Below, in pieces: positions 13,771 to 13,774 of a stretch of DNA of 13,774 nt. The translations under genes and the position numbers were made by a program. Positions within the stretch are counted from its first letter, which is position 1; the number at the start of each line of letters is the position of its first letter. The notes beneath the pieces are model-generated. The model ran no database searches and was not told the DNA's origin. It saw only the letters and a program-made list of their open reading frames with translations. This DNA is from Frankiaceae bacterium (GTDB lineage Bacteria; Actinomycetota; Actinomycetes; JAFAQI01), in the NCBI GenBank assembly GCA_030840545.1, contig JAVEEH010000310.1, forward strand, positions 1 to 13,774, written 5' to 3'.

Positions 13771-13774
13771 TCTT

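Overview
The window is a high-GC chromosomal segment of an actinobacterium. Evidence for this is the frequent GTG starts, the TANNNT-type -10 boxes close to start codons, a LAXTG class-E-type sortase signal, a UvrD1/PcrA helicase with a C-terminal tail domain, a Rv2747-type ArgA, and the gene order pcrA - M23 peptidase - sucC - sucD. From memory, M. tuberculosis has the same order and relative orientations (Rv0949 uvrD1, Rv0950c, Rv0951 sucC, Rv0952 sucD), so the backbone looks like a core, vertically inherited locus. I cannot name the genus.

Layout. Left: sucC and the start of sucD on the minus strand (1-1506), sharing one base at the stop/start. Next, divergent from sucC, is a secreted CocE/NonD-type hydrolase with a LAQTG cell-wall anchor (1604-3622). 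Its 3' end overlaps that of a stand-alone cobalamin-binding acyl-CoA mutase small subunit on the minus strand (3588-3992). Diverging from that is a carboxyltransferase in which AccD-like and AccA-like halves form one polypeptide (4043-5566). An alpha/beta-hydrolase lipase (5685-6635) and a secreted M23 peptidase (6739-7413) follow on the plus strand. A perfect 10-bp hairpin (7431-7454) separates these from a minus-strand group read right to left: pcrA (9377-11674), a BAAT/acyl-CoA-thioesterase-like lipoprotein (8070-9329) and a secreted DUF4232 protein (7477-8001). Diverging from pcrA over only 36 bp is a PIG-L deacetylase (11711-12421), coupled by a one-base overlap to a 107-residue unknown protein. 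Facing them is a minus-strand pair, a MarR regulator and argA (13734 to 12753). The MarR gene has the clearest promoter in the window.

How the genes may work together. The carboxyltransferase, the B12-binding mutase subunit and succinyl-CoA synthetase could serve acyl-CoA -> methylmalonyl-CoA -> succinyl-CoA -> succinate chemistry, but the mutase large subunit and the biotin carboxylase are not here, so this is inference. Three unrelated-subfamily alpha/beta hydrolases lie within 8 kb, two of them with export signals. Together with the carboxyltransferase and mutase subunit they occupy the spaces between the conserved core genes, giving the region a lipid/acyl-processing flavour.

No gene-free stretch exceeds about 120 bases. 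I see no tRNA, rRNA, CRISPR array, insertion sequence or prophage genes. I found no convincing new multi-gene system. The items most worth a second look are the LAQTG-anchored hydrolase, the lipoprotein thioesterase-like enzyme, the fused carboxyltransferase with its fresh 33-bp tandem repeat, the leaderless promoter arrangements, and the MarR-argA pair.
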